Part shown: one piece after another, positions 1-7,182 of the stretch
Layout of the letters: every line of letters starts with the position of its first letter
Position numbering within the stretch: the stretch's first letter is position 1
Assembly: GCA_009780445.1 (NCBI GenBank)
Contig: WRAA01000012.1
Coordinates: 1-18,144 of the forward strand
DNA: 18,144 nucleotides
Direction: 5' to 3'
Origin: Defluviitaleaceae bacterium
Lineage (GTDB): Bacteria; Bacillota; Clostridia; Lachnospirales; WRAA01
The notes under the pieces: generated by a model
Told to the model about the DNA's origin: nothing
Databases searched by the model: none
What the model saw: the letters and a program-made list of their open reading frames with translations, nothing else
Translations under genes and position numbers: made by a program

Positions 1-3000
1 CTGGTGATGTTTCAGGTGATGTCTCCGGTGACGTCTCAGGTGATGTCTCCGGTGATGTTTCAGGTGACGTCTCCGGTGACGTCTCCGGTGATGTCTCCGG
101 TGATGTTTCCGGTGATGTCTCCGGTGATGTTTCCGGTGATGTTTCAGGTGATGTCTCCGGTGACGTCTCCGGTGATGTTATTGGCTGATACGGAGGCTGA
201 GTTTCTTGCCAGAGGCCGTGTACCACTATGCGGTTTACGTTTCTTGGGAAGCCCGTCAGTACCAGTGTCGCGTTAGTGGCTGCCGATTGGAACGGATCGC
301 CTATAGTTGCCCTGGTTTCCCGGTATACATTAGGATCTCCCATGCGGATAAACGAACTGAACGGCACATACTCTACGAACTGGTCGTCATTGTAGAGGCT
401 GATGTTGCCCGCAATATCCCAGCGCACAAACTCGTAATCATCAAACACGCCGCTTCCTATATCCGCGGGAAGTCTGCGATCATACCAGTTAAGTGAAATC
501 AAGGAAGTATTCAGCGCGGGGTTAGTACCGGTTCTATGCCAAACATGGATATGGTTCTCGAAACCGCCCTGCAAGTTACCAATGCGGGTGATATCCATAT
601 AGTCCATGTCGTCTGCGTAAACCCATTCGCCGTCCACAAAGGTTCTGCCGCCCGTTCCGTAAGGAATAACGTGGTGGCGGACATACACGTCAATCGGCGT
701 GATGCGCTGCCAGAGAACGTTAAAGACCACATACGTCACACCGTCGGGGAAGCCGACAAGGCTCGGGCGGGAGGTAACGGTTCCGTCCGGATGCACGGTA
801 ACCGTCGTTCCGGTTGTTCCCTGCCCAACCCTGACTCTGCTATTGCCTATCCTATTGTAGAAGCGCACCGTAACATCCGTATCCCACCGCACTAACTCCA
901 GCTCTTCATAGAGCCCGGGAGTGTTCACGGGAGTGTTCGCATCAAATTCATCGAATGGTACGGGTACTGCGGGCACTACAAAGCTTTGCGGCGTTCCGGG
1001 CGGCAAGTACGGATCGTACTCCCACACCATGGTGGAATCATCGTGCCACCAGTTCCTCATGCCCCAGCCTTCGATAGGCGGCTGGTAGCGGGAACGCGTG
1101 GTGTTGCCTGTGCCGTACTCGATCTCGTGATGCTCGATGAAGATTTTGATCGGCTCCGGCGTTGTCGGTTCCGGTGTTGTTGTAACTTCCGGTGTAGTCG
1201 TTACTTCCGGTGTTGTTGTGATTTCCGGTGTAGTCGTTACTTCCGGTGTTGTTGTAATTTCCGGTGTTGTTGTTATATCCGGCGTAGTTGTTTCGGGTTC
1301 CGTTCCTCCGCCTGTAACCGGCGGCGGCGTCCGGAATTCGATCTCCGTCGGGTTGCCCGAGAAGGATATCGCGCCCGGCGGAGTTTGGAGAATCCACCAA
1401 GGCATACCCGTAAGCTGCGGATGCGGAGAAGAATTGGTTCCTTGAATGTTGCCATGATATCGAGTATAAACCGACATCATCGACACATGCCCTTGACCCT
1501 GCACGTTCTCAAAGCGAGTATGCGCGTCGAACCTAAGCGTACCGTGGCTGAACACCGCGCTTACAAACAGGTTCGTTCCGTTGCCGTGCGCTGCCTGGCC
1601 GTCGTTATATGTCTGATGCCGTTCGCCGCCCGCCGGCGGTACTATGTTTCTGAATGTGATGCCGCCCTGGAACGGATAACGTACAAAGAGCTGCGGAGGG
1701 TTAGGCCCCAATTCACCCGGAACGCCGGGATACCCCGAAACGCCCATGTACAGATGGGAATATACGCCTGTCGGATCAATTGCGGCTGTACTGTTTTCGC
1801 GCGATGCATGCGCTCGCCCATCGGGCTGGTGGCCAGTTAGGCCACCCTGCACGCCGCTGTTAAACGCGCCGTTTCCGCGGCTTCCAATGAATATGCCGCC
1901 GCCGGTGCTGTTGCCGTCAAGCACAAATCTGTTGCCGTTGTCAACATTAGGGTCGTTCTGCAGGCCGCCCTGAGGGCCTGACAGGGTAAGGTTGATCCCC
2001 TCCGGCGCTACAAAGTGCCTTGAATTCGGAGCATTAATTGTCAAGGCCGATGTAGCGAACAGGTAGAGATAGTCATAGGTTCTGAACTGTCCGTCGCCGG
2101 GTCTTTCCACCTGTATAGCACTGCTGAGGGTTATATTAGAGGAGCTGTGGCCTGCCTCGTGCAAAAGATGAGTGAGGTTGAGCCTTGACCTTCTTATAGT
2201 GCTTCCGTTATCAGAGATTATCTGCGCGTTCCGAATGCCCCACTCAATGGTTGCTTCCACGGACAAATTTCTCGGAATTTCCAAGGCAAGACTGCCGGCG
2301 GCCATCATGGCTATGCCAAGGAATCCGCATTCGCTCTCGCCTTCGCATTCGCATTCTTCTGCATAGTAGTACTCATCGTATTCCTCGTACTCTTCCTCTT
2401 CTTCTTCAAGTTCTTCGTAATCTTCGTTGTATTGGCCGTCCCGACCTTCGCCGTCGCTGCCGTATTCGTCGTCGTAGTAGTATTCGTCACCACTGCCGCC
2501 GCCAGGAGCCGCTGCGCCGGAGCCGCCTTCGCCGTAATACTCGTCGCCGTCGTTTTCGTCGCCTTCGTTGGTTGCGTCACCGTTAGCGTTCTCATCATCG
2601 CCGTCGCCGCCTGTTCCAGCTTCGTTTTCGCCGTCGTCTCCGCCGCCTTGAACGGGTGCGTCGTCATCGTCGTCATCATCGCCGGTTGTGCCGGCATCGC
2701 CCGACGTGTCAGTGCTTCCCGATGTGTCAGCACTGCCCGATGTATCGTTATCGCTTGCGCTGCCGGCGTCTGCCGAGCCGCCGCCGTCGTTTGACGAACT
2801 ATCGTCATTGGACGAACCGTCGCCGGACAAGCTATCATCGGACGAACTGCCGTCATTGCTCGATGTGTCGTCAGACGCTACTGTGTCCGAAGCACCGCCG
2901 GCCGAACCGCTGTCGCCCGACGAATCGCCGCTGTACGACGAACTTTCGCCGCCGCCGCCGAAAAGATCGGCAAGCACCAAGGCTTCAGATCTCGTAATGA

Positions 3001-3058
3001 CCAGCGAAACAACTAACAACAGTGCAATCATAAATTTGTACTTTTTGATTTTACTCAT
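1..3058 (-). CDS. Large exported repeat-rich surface protein, C-terminus beyond the left edge (partial)
   Basis: The frame from the ATG at 3056-3058 stays open to the left edge (1019 codons, no stop). Start support: a GGGGGAG ribosome site at 3065-3071, and a Sec-type N-terminus (MSKIKKYKF, then the hydrophobic run MIALLLVVSLVI). Order of parts: signal peptide; acidic Ser/Asp/Gly-rich stretch ending in a Glu/Tyr-rich run and a CECEGESEC cluster (about 2965-2325); a Gly/Asn/Ser-rich region with short strand-turn patterns such as NRFVLDGNSTGGGIFI that could be a beta-helix; a TTTPE(V/I) array (1300-1151); two copies of a domain (1147-203); and a PETS array leaving the window. This resembles secreted adhesins or stalk proteins of Gram-positive bacteria, but I recognise no family. 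Cell-wall anchoring cannot be judged because the C-terminus is missing. It lies 148 bp downstream of hutU on the same strand, with a possible promoter of its own. Confidence 0.85.
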   Translation of the reverse strand, partial: MSKIKKYKFMIALLLVVSLVITRSEALVLADLFGGGGESSSYSGDSSGDSGSAGGASDTVASDDTSSNDGSSSDDSLSGDGSSNDDSSSNDGGGSADAGSASDNDTSGSADTSGSTDTSGDAGTTGDDDDDDDAPVQGGGDDGENEAGTGGDGDDENANGDATNEGDENDGDEYYGEGGSGAAAPGGGSGDEYYYDDEYGSDGEGRDGQYNEDYEELEEEEEEYEEYDEYYYAEECECEGESECGFLGIAMMAAGSLALEIPRNLSVEATIEWGIRNAQIISDNGSTIRRSRLNLTHLLHEAGHSSSNITLSSAIQVERPGDGQFRTYDYLYLFATSALTINAPNSRHFVAPEGINLTLSGPQGGLQNDPNVDNGNRFVLDGNSTGGGIFIGSRGNGAFNSGVQGGLTGHQPDGRAHASRENSTAAIDPTGVYSHLYMGVSGYPGVPGELGPNPPQLFVRYPFQGGITFRNIVPPAGGERHQTYNDGQAAHGNGTNLFVSAVFSHGTLRFDAHTRFENVQGQGHVSMMSVYTRYHGNIQGTNSSPHPQLTGMPWWILQTPPGAISFSGNPTEIEFRTPPPVTGGGTEPETTTPDITTTPEITTTPEVTTTPEITTTPEVTTTPEVTTTPEPTTPEPIKIFIEHHEIEYGTGNTTRSRYQPPIEGWGMRNWWHDDSTMVWEYDPYLPPGTPQSFVVPAVPVPFDEFDANTPVNTPGLYEELELVRWDTDVTVRFYNRIGNSRVRVGQGTTGTTVTVHPDGTVTSRPSLVGFPDGVTYVVFNVLWQRITPIDVYVRHHVIPYGTGGRTFVDGEWVYADDMDYMDITRIGNLQGGFENHIHVWHRTGTNPALNTSLISLNWYDRRLPADIGSGVFDDYEFVRWDIAGNISLYNDDQFVEYVPFSSFIRMGDPNVYRETRATIGDPFQSAATNATLVLTGFPRNVNRIVVHGLWQETQPPYQPITSPETSPETSPETSPETSPETSPETSPETSPETSPETSPETSPETSPETSPETSPETSP
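2..181 (-). repeat. 12-bp tandem array encoding PETS tetrapeptides
   Basis: On the minus strand the frame of the surface protein reads one TSP and then 14 uninterrupted ETSP units, and the array continues off the left edge. Units differ mostly at third positions (ACA/ACG, GAG/GAA, CCG/CCT), so the protein repeat is perfect while the DNA is mildly diverged. The unit is a multiple of three, so copy-number change would alter stalk length without shifting frame. Such Pro/Thr/Ser/Glu arrays usually act as extended linkers, often near the C-terminal anchor of surface proteins; that role is inferred. Confidence 0.9.
203..1147 (-). repeat. Two diverged copies of a domain in the surface protein
   Basis: Copy 1 (about 1147-707) opens with KIFIEHHEIEYGTGN, contains LYEELELVRWDTDVTVRFYN, and closes with GFPDGVTYVVFNVLWQ. 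Copy 2 (about 704-203) opens with DVYVRHHVIPYGTGG, contains VFDDYEFVRWDIAGNISLYN, and closes with TGFPRNVNRIVVHGLWQ. The shared landmarks (HH-x-I-x-YGTG, VRWD, GFP, LWQ at the end) appear in the same order, showing an internal duplication of about 150-165 residues. The closing hydrophobic-W pattern recalls the ends of small beta-rich surface modules such as Listeria-Bacteroides repeats, but I cannot assign the family. Confidence 0.7.
1151..1300 (-). repeat. 18-bp tandem array encoding TTTPE(V/I) hexapeptides
   Basis: In the frame of the surface protein this stretch reads seven TTTP(E/D)x units and then a shortened TTPEP, with V or I alternating irregularly at the sixth position. The first unit carries D instead of E. 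Thr/Pro/Glu spacers of this kind separate folded modules in secreted Gram-positive proteins, which fits its position between the Gly/Asn-rich region and the duplicated domain. Confidence 0.9.
2325..2965 (-). other. Acidic low-complexity stalk (Ser/Asp/Gly, then Glu/Tyr) with a Cys cluster
   Basis: This encodes about 213 residues directly after the signal peptide. The first part is dominated by S, D and G with scattered T and N, including a run of six Asp. The middle is D/E/N/G-rich. The end is a dense Glu/Asp/Tyr run finishing in CECEGESEC. The DNA is correspondingly simple, so reading frames on the other strand here are artefacts. Such acidic stretches can be extended spacers or weak Ca2+ binders; the three alternating Cys could form disulfides or bind metal. 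Function is inference. Confidence 0.75.
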
Positions 3059-3145
3059 GCTACTCTCCCCCTGTCGAAAAATCATGTTGTCGGAATTTGT
3101 ATAAAACATTGGTCCGGCGCAACAGGGCACCTTCCCTTATTACAC

Positions 3146-3154
3146 AGTATAGCA
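3146..3154 (-). promoter_or_regulatory. Possible extended -10 promoter of the surface protein gene
   Basis: Read on the minus strand the sequence is TGCTATACT: a TGn extension followed by a -10-like TATACT, about 88 nt before the start codon. No good -35 sits 16-18 bp upstream, so the call rests on the extended -10 alone. No terminator hairpin is visible between the hutU stop and this site, so read-through from hutU is also possible. Confidence 0.3.
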
Positions 3155-3206
3155 CATTTTCCAAGAAAGGGCTTAAATGTTTCCGATTGTTAACGACTTG
3201 TTTCTG

Positions 3207-5216
3207 CTACACGTATTTCAGCGCGTTTCGCACCAGTTCTTCGTCTGCCACGTTCGGCAGGGTTATGTGGTCTGTGTCCGAATTGTTTGCGTTGTAGGCT
3301 CGCACGGTCTCCACGGCATGTTCGTTGGCCGCCCATGCGCGGCGCGAAACGCCCACCATTACGTCCCACGGCATGGCCATGTTTAGTATAGCATCTGCCC
3401 CGGCGCTGCCGTCCAGCACCATGCCGAAGCCCCCGTTGACAGACTTGCCGATGCCCACGCCGCCGCCGTTGTGCAGAGCCACAAGGCTCATGCCGCGCGC
3501 GCAGTTGCCCGCGAAGCACTGCGTGGCCATGTCCGCCGTGATGTTGGATCCGTCCTTTACGTTGGATGTCTCGCGAAACGGCGAGTCTGTGCCGCCGGTG
3601 TCGTGGTGGTCGCGCCCCAGCATTACCGGGCCGATCTCGCCGTTGCGCACCATGTCGTTAAACTTCAGCGCGATCTTGGTGCGCCCTTCGGCGTCTTGGT
3701 ACAGTATGCGGCACTTGGTGCCGACGACCATCTTGTTCTTCTTTGCGTCGCGCACCCAGACGTAGTTGTCGCGGTCTTGGTAGCGGCGGTCCGGGTCTAT
3801 GCAGGCCATTGCGGCGGCGTCCGTTGCGTCCAGATCCTCCTGCTTGCCGGAGAGGCAGCACCAGCGGAAGGGGCCGTAGCCGTAGTCGAACAGGTGGGGG
3901 CCCAAAATGTCCTCCACATAGGACGGGAACACAAAGCCGTCCACTTCGTCCTTGCCGTTCTTGCACACATCCGCCGCGCCCGCGTCATACACGGCCTTCA
4001 GGAAGCTGTTTCCGTAATCGAAGAAGTAGGCTCCGCGCTTGTGATACTGCTGCACAAGCTCGTAGTGCCGCCGCAGTGAAGCGTCCACCAGTTCCTTGAA
4101 CCGCGCGGGGTCGCTCCGGAGCATGTCGGTGCGTTGTTCGAAGGTCAGCCCTTGCGGGCAGTATCCGCCTTCATACGGCACGTGGCAGGATGTCTGGTCG
4201 GACAATAGGTCGATATGTACGTTTTGCTCCAGCATATACTCCAGAAGGTCTATCACGTTGCCGTGGTATGCTATGGCGCAGGCCTCCCCGGCCGCAAGCT
4301 TCGCCTTGGCCGTGGACACGGCTTCCTCCGGCGAACCCGCCCGCGCGCTCACCCAGCCCTGTTCGTGCCGCGTAATTATGCGCGAAAGATCCACCTCCGC
4401 GATGATGCTCACCGCGCCCGCGATCTCCGCCGCCTTGCCCTGCGCCCCGCTCATTCCGCCCAGGCCGGACGTAACAAACAGCTTGCCCGCCAAGTCCTCA
4501 TCCTTGCCGATGCCCAGCATCATGCGCCCCGCGTTCAGCAAGGTGTTGAATGTGCCGTGGACTATTCCCTGCGGGCCTATGTACATCCAGCCGCCGGCCG
4601 TCATCTGGCCGTAGTTGCTCACGCCCAAGGCCGCCGCACGGCCAAACGCCGCCTGGTTGTCATACAGCCCGATCATCAAACCGTTGCACACGATAACGCG
4701 CGGTGCCATCTTGTGCGAACGGAACAGCCCCAGCGGATGCCCGGAGAGCAGCACAAGGGTCTGCTCCTGCGTAATCACTTCCAGATACTTCTTCACCAGC
4801 CGGTACTGCATCCAGTTCTGGAACACCTGCCCCGTCTCGCCGTAGGTCACAAGCTCGTATGGATACAGCGCGACGTCGAAGTCCAGGTTGTTGTCGATCA
4901 TAACTTGGAAGGCCTTGCCCTCGGTGCATCTCCCTGCGTATTCGTCAATGGGCTTGCCGTAGAGCCTGCCCTTGGGCCTAAAGCGGTATCCGTAGATGCG
5001 GCCGTGTTCCTCCAGCTCCTGCGCAAATTCCTTCGCCATTTGCTCGTGGTGCTGCTTGGGTATGTATCGCAGGGCGTTCTTCACGGCTGTTACCTTGTCT
5101 CCGGCAGACATTACGGCCTCGCGCCGCGGCGCGCGCCTGAGCCCCGGCAGAAACTCCGGCATTTCGGGCAGATCCGCGTCCAACTCTATGCCCGCAAACT
5201 CACACTCTCCAGACAT
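3207..5216 (-). CDS. hutU: Urocanate hydratase (urocanase), long form
   Basis: Catalyses the second step of histidine breakdown, hydrating urocanate to 4-imidazolone-5-propionate with tightly bound NAD+ as electrophile; cytoplasmic. The 669-residue length matches the long urocanases (about 660-680) rather than the 550-residue form. Seen: the NAD-site segment TSGLGGMSGAQGKA (about 249-262), YGQMTAGGWMYIGPQG (202-217), DQTSCHVPYEGGYCPQG, and the RWCCLSG segment (about 451-457) in the region of the family's active-site Cys. I chose the ATG at 5216 because a GGAAAGG site (5226-5232) lies 9 nt upstream, the spacing used by most neighbours; the in-frame TTG at 5234 and ATG at 5225 are too close to it. 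The stop is TAG at 3209-3207. It is divergent from the peptide transporter; hutH, hutI and the later steps are not in the window. Confidence 0.95.
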   Translation of the reverse strand: MSGECEFAGIELDADLPEMPEFLPGLRRAPRREAVMSAGDKVTAVKNALRYIPKQHHEQMAKEFAQELEEHGRIYGYRFRPKGRLYGKPIDEYAGRCTEGKAFQVMIDNNLDFDVALYPYELVTYGETGQVFQNWMQYRLVKKYLEVITQEQTLVLLSGHPLGLFRSHKMAPRVIVCNGLMIGLYDNQAAFGRAAALGVSNYGQMTAGGWMYIGPQGIVHGTFNTLLNAGRMMLGIGKDEDLAGKLFVTSGLGGMSGAQGKAAEIAGAVSIIAEVDLSRIITRHEQGWVSARAGSPEEAVSTAKAKLAAGEACAIAYHGNVIDLLEYMLEQNVHIDLLSDQTSCHVPYEGGYCPQGLTFEQRTDMLRSDPARFKELVDASLRRHYELVQQYHKRGAYFFDYGNSFLKAVYDAGAADVCKNGKDEVDGFVFPSYVEDILGPHLFDYGYGPFRWCCLSGKQEDLDATDAAAMACIDPDRRYQDRDNYVWVRDAKKNKMVVGTKCRILYQDAEGRTKIALKFNDMVRNGEIGPVMLGRDHHDTGGTDSPFRETSNVKDGSNITADMATQCFAGNCARGMSLVALHNGGGVGIGKSVNGGFGMVLDGSAGADAILNMAMPWDVMVGVSRRAWAANEHAVETVRAYNANNSDTDHITLPNVADEELVRNALKYV

Positions 5217-5273
5217 TGCAACCATCCTTTCCAAAATGGTATTTACACCGGCCTCACGGCCAAAATTCCTTTG

Positions 5274-5300
5274 TTCCAGTGTATACTATTTTTCCAGTGT
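5274..5300. promoter_or_regulatory. 9-bp direct repeat over the hutU promoter, possible operator
   Basis: TTCCAGTGT occurs at 5274-5282 and again, perfectly, at 5292-5300, 18 bp apart start to start. One copy overlaps the proposed hutU -10 and the other begins right after the -35. Two identical half-sites on nearly the same helix face are typical of a regulator binding site; no regulator gene is in the window to pair with it. Confidence 0.35.
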
Positions 5301-5306
5301 TTGCAA
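5278..5306 (-). promoter_or_regulatory. Possible promoter of hutU
   Basis: On the minus strand TTGCAA (5306-5301), a 17-bp spacer and TACACT (5283-5278) form a plausible sigma-70-type promoter, each box matching consensus at four of six positions. The start of transcription would fall about 55 nt before the hutU ATG. A TATACA two bases upstream of the -10 is an alternative with a short 15-bp spacer. Confidence 0.4.
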
Positions 5307-5348
5307 TAATCATTTTAACATAAATCGTGCCAAATAACGCCTATGTAA

Positions 5349-5382
5349 GTTGTTTCACCATAACAACGCTTGACAAACAACG
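5349..5382. promoter_or_regulatory. AACAAC repeats around the transporter -35, possible operator
   Basis: GTTGTT (5349-5354) and AACAAC (5362-5367) form an inverted repeat with a 7-nt gap. AACAACG (5362-5368) recurs as a direct repeat at 5376-5382, so two copies flank the TTGACA box of the rightward promoter. The elements are short, and chance is a real alternative. Confidence 0.25.
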
Positions 5383-5398
5383 TTTACTGCTGTAGAAT
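5370..5398 (+). promoter_or_regulatory. Strong sigma-70-type promoter of the peptide transporter operon
   Basis: TTGACA (5370-5375) is a perfect -35, followed by a 17-bp spacer and TAGAAT (5393-5398), a five-of-six -10. The expected transcript start near 5405 gives a leader of about 36 nt before the binding protein ATG, which has an AAAGGAG ribosome site at 5425-5431. Confidence 0.8.
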
Positions 5399-5440
5399 TT
5401 GTTTACGCTTTGTAATCAAATTGTAAAGGAGAGATGCACT

Positions 5441-7051
5441 ATGAAGAAGAAGCACCTTACGCTGCTGATGTCGTCCATGCTTGCGCTGATCATCGCGCTT
5501 GCGGCATGTACCCCGACACAGACAGCCCCCCCGGAACAACCCGCACCGCAAGAGCAGACACAGGCAGAACCTGCCCCGCCGGGGGACACCACCCCCGACC
5601 CAAGCGCAGCGGGCGGAGGCGGCCTGACCGTACTCGTACCGTCCCTCGCAATATCCATGGATCCCCCGCAGTCCAACGACTCCGCCTCGGCCGAGTTCGC
5701 GCGCCTGGCCTATTCCACACTGTTCAGGCAGGACTACGACACATTCGAAGTTACCCCGGAACTCGCGGTCAACTGGGAGATGTCCGACGCGCAGACGCTG
5801 AACATCGAGATCCGCCGGGACGTATACTTCCACAACGGAACCCAGCTTACAGCGCACGACGTAGCCTTCTCGCTGACACGCGCGGGCGACATACCAAACG
5901 CCGCTCCGATCCTCGGCATGATCGACTTCGCAGAGGCAACGGACGATTTCAACCTCACAGTACATCTCGAAATGCCGTTTTCGCCCATAATCGCCCACCT
6001 TGCCCACCCGGCCGCCAGCATCGTGCCGATGGATCTGGTTCTGTCGATGGGTGACGACGCGTTCGCGCAAGACCCCGTAGGTTCCGGCGCGTTCGTATTC
6101 GTAGAACATGTTATCGGCGACCGTATCGAGTTCGTGCGTAACGAAAACTACTTCGGCGCGGTGCCGATGCTGGAAACTCTCACATTCCGCAACGTTCCCG
6201 ATCCTTCCACAAGGCTGATCGAGGTAACAAGCGGCACGGCTGACATCGCGCTCAACATAACCCCGGCCGACGTTCCCGTTGCCGAGGCGGATCCGAACTC
6301 GAACGTTGTGAGCCGTCTCACAATGGGCACAGACTTTATATGGATGAACACTCGCCAGCCATACCTCAACAACCCGCTCGTGCGCCAAGCCATCAGCCTG
6401 GCTCTTGACACTTCGGCAATCCGCGATCTCGTGTGGATGGGTCTCGGCGGCCCGCAGTACGGCCACCCCGTGCCTCCGGGCGCCTTCGGCTACTGGCCGG
6501 CACCCCCAACCCGCCCGGATCTTGACGCGGCGCGCGCACTGCTTGCCGAAGCCGGCTACGCCGATGGTTTCTCCACCTCCATCTGGTGGAACAGCCCGAA
6601 CACACTGCGCCAGCAGGTTGCTGAAATGGTACAGTTCTCGCTGGCTCAGATCGGCATAGATGTTTCGATACAAACTCTGGAATGGGGCGCGTACCTTGAA
6701 GGCGCGGACCGCGGCGATCACGAAATGATGATCATCGGCTGGACCACCGTTACGGGCGACGCTGACTACGCCCTCTTCCCGCTTCTCCACTCCTCCAGCT
6801 ACGGCGCGCCGGGCAACCGCGCGTTCTGGTCCACTCCGGAACTTGACGCCCTGCTCGAAAGAGGCCGCGCGGAGACAGACCCTGCGGTTCGTATGGAAAT
6901 TTACGCAGAAGCACAGCAGATCATCGCCGAAGCCGCGCCCCTTATCATCCTGCGCCAAGGCGAAATCGCCAACGCGGTAAGCCCAAGGGTTCAAGGCTTC
7001 GTGCCAAGCCCCACACTGTCGCACAACTACGCACCCGTGTGGCTTGACTAG
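5441..7051 (+). CDS. Peptide ABC transporter substrate-binding lipoprotein (SBP_bac_5 family)
   Basis: Extracytoplasmic receptor that captures the substrate, probably di- or oligopeptides, and hands it to the permease pair encoded downstream. 536 residues, usual for the family. It has a lipoprotein signal, MKKKHL, then a hydrophobic core ending in the lipobox LAAC with Cys23 as the lipidation site, then a Pro/Thr/Gln-rich tether (about 24-55). The mature part has typical features: early DPPQSNDSASAEFARLAYST, ELAVNWEMSD, the FHNGTQLTAHDVAFSL stretch, DPVGSGAFVF, and YLNNPLVRQAISLALD. The ATG at 5441 has AAAGGAG 9 nt upstream; the frame extends 14 codons further without a ribosome site. First gene of the operon, followed by a large hairpin. 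It could equally be called DppA- or OppA-like; substrate specificity is not readable from sequence. Confidence 0.92.
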   Translation: MKKKHLTLLMSSMLALIIALAACTPTQTAPPEQPAPQEQTQAEPAPPGDTTPDPSAAGGGGLTVLVPSLAISMDPPQSNDSASAEFARLAYSTLFRQDYDTFEVTPELAVNWEMSDAQTLNIEIRRDVYFHNGTQLTAHDVAFSLTRAGDIPNAAPILGMIDFAEATDDFNLTVHLEMPFSPIIAHLAHPAASIVPMDLVLSMGDDAFAQDPVGSGAFVFVEHVIGDRIEFVRNENYFGAVPMLETLTFRNVPDPSTRLIEVTSGTADIALNITPADVPVAEADPNSNVVSRLTMGTDFIWMNTRQPYLNNPLVRQAISLALDTSAIRDLVWMGLGGPQYGHPVPPGAFGYWPAPPTRPDLDAARALLAEAGYADGFSTSIWWNSPNTLRQQVAEMVQFSLAQIGIDVSIQTLEWGAYLEGADRGDHEMMIIGWTTVTGDADYALFPLLHSSSYGAPGNRAFWSTPELDALLERGRAETDPAVRMEIYAEAQQIIAEAAPLIILRQGEIANAVSPRVQGFVPSPTLSHNYAPVWLD

Positions 7052-7084
7052 TCTTGAAAACATACTAATCTAGCCCTGTAACAA

Positions 7085-7160
7085 ACCCATACCCCACAAC
7101 CGAGTAGGTACAGCGGACGGTGATACGTCCACTCCGCAAGGTTGTGGGGTTGGGTCTTTT
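7085..7160 (+). terminator. Large intercistronic stem-loop with short T-run (attenuator or mRNA stabiliser)
   Basis: The arm at 7085-7101 (ACCCATACCCCACAACC) pairs with 7140-7155 (GGTTGTGGGGTTGGGT) over 16 bp with one bulged T. Inside, GAGT (7102-7105) pairs with ACTC (7131-7134), and GGACG (7115-7119) pairs with CGTCC (7126-7130) around a 6-nt loop. CTTTT follows at 7156-7160, then the ribosome site of the next gene. Its position between the binding protein and the permease fits the known practice of making more binding protein than membrane components, by partial termination or by protecting the upstream mRNA 3' end. The weak T-run argues for read-through. Confidence 0.75.
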
Positions 7161-7182
7161 AGAGGCAGAAGAAGGTGACGCT

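Noticed and set aside
2..181. Short regularly repeated DNA as a CRISPR array
   Set aside because: The units are contiguous 12-mers without spacers and encode a perfect in-frame peptide repeat.
986..1840. Plus-strand frame with a Cys/Arg repeat (RCCCNFRCSRYF type) in the left region
   Set aside because: The repeat is merely the other-strand reading of the TTTPE array of the surface protein, whose own frame is open for 1019 codons with a signal peptide and ribosome site.
2311..2856. Thr/Ala-rich 181-codon minus-strand frame
   Set aside because: Out-of-frame reading of the acidic low-complexity stalk; lacks a ribosome site and lies wholly inside the larger surface protein frame.
5221..5239. 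ACCAT...ATGGT inverted repeat around the hutU ribosome site
   Set aside because: Only five base pairs, with the ribosome site in the loop rather than the stem; too weak to claim regulation.
4215..5309. A 364-codon plus-strand frame opposite hutU
   Set aside because: Antisense to clear urocanase sequence; the translated protein has no recognisable motif and is a GC-bias shadow.
5384..7063. A 559-codon open frame on the minus strand opposite the substrate-binding protein gene
   Set aside because: It is entirely antisense to a well-supported lipoprotein gene, has a composition typical of reverse-strand readings of GC-rich genes (His, Arg, Val and Cys rich), shows no domain, and overlaps the strong promoter of the operon.
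7054..7076. Possible promoter TTGAAA-N17-TGTAAC before the intercistronic hairpin
   Set aside because: The -10 box is poor and it would fire straight into the hairpin; transcription from the strong promoter at 5370 is a simpler explanation.
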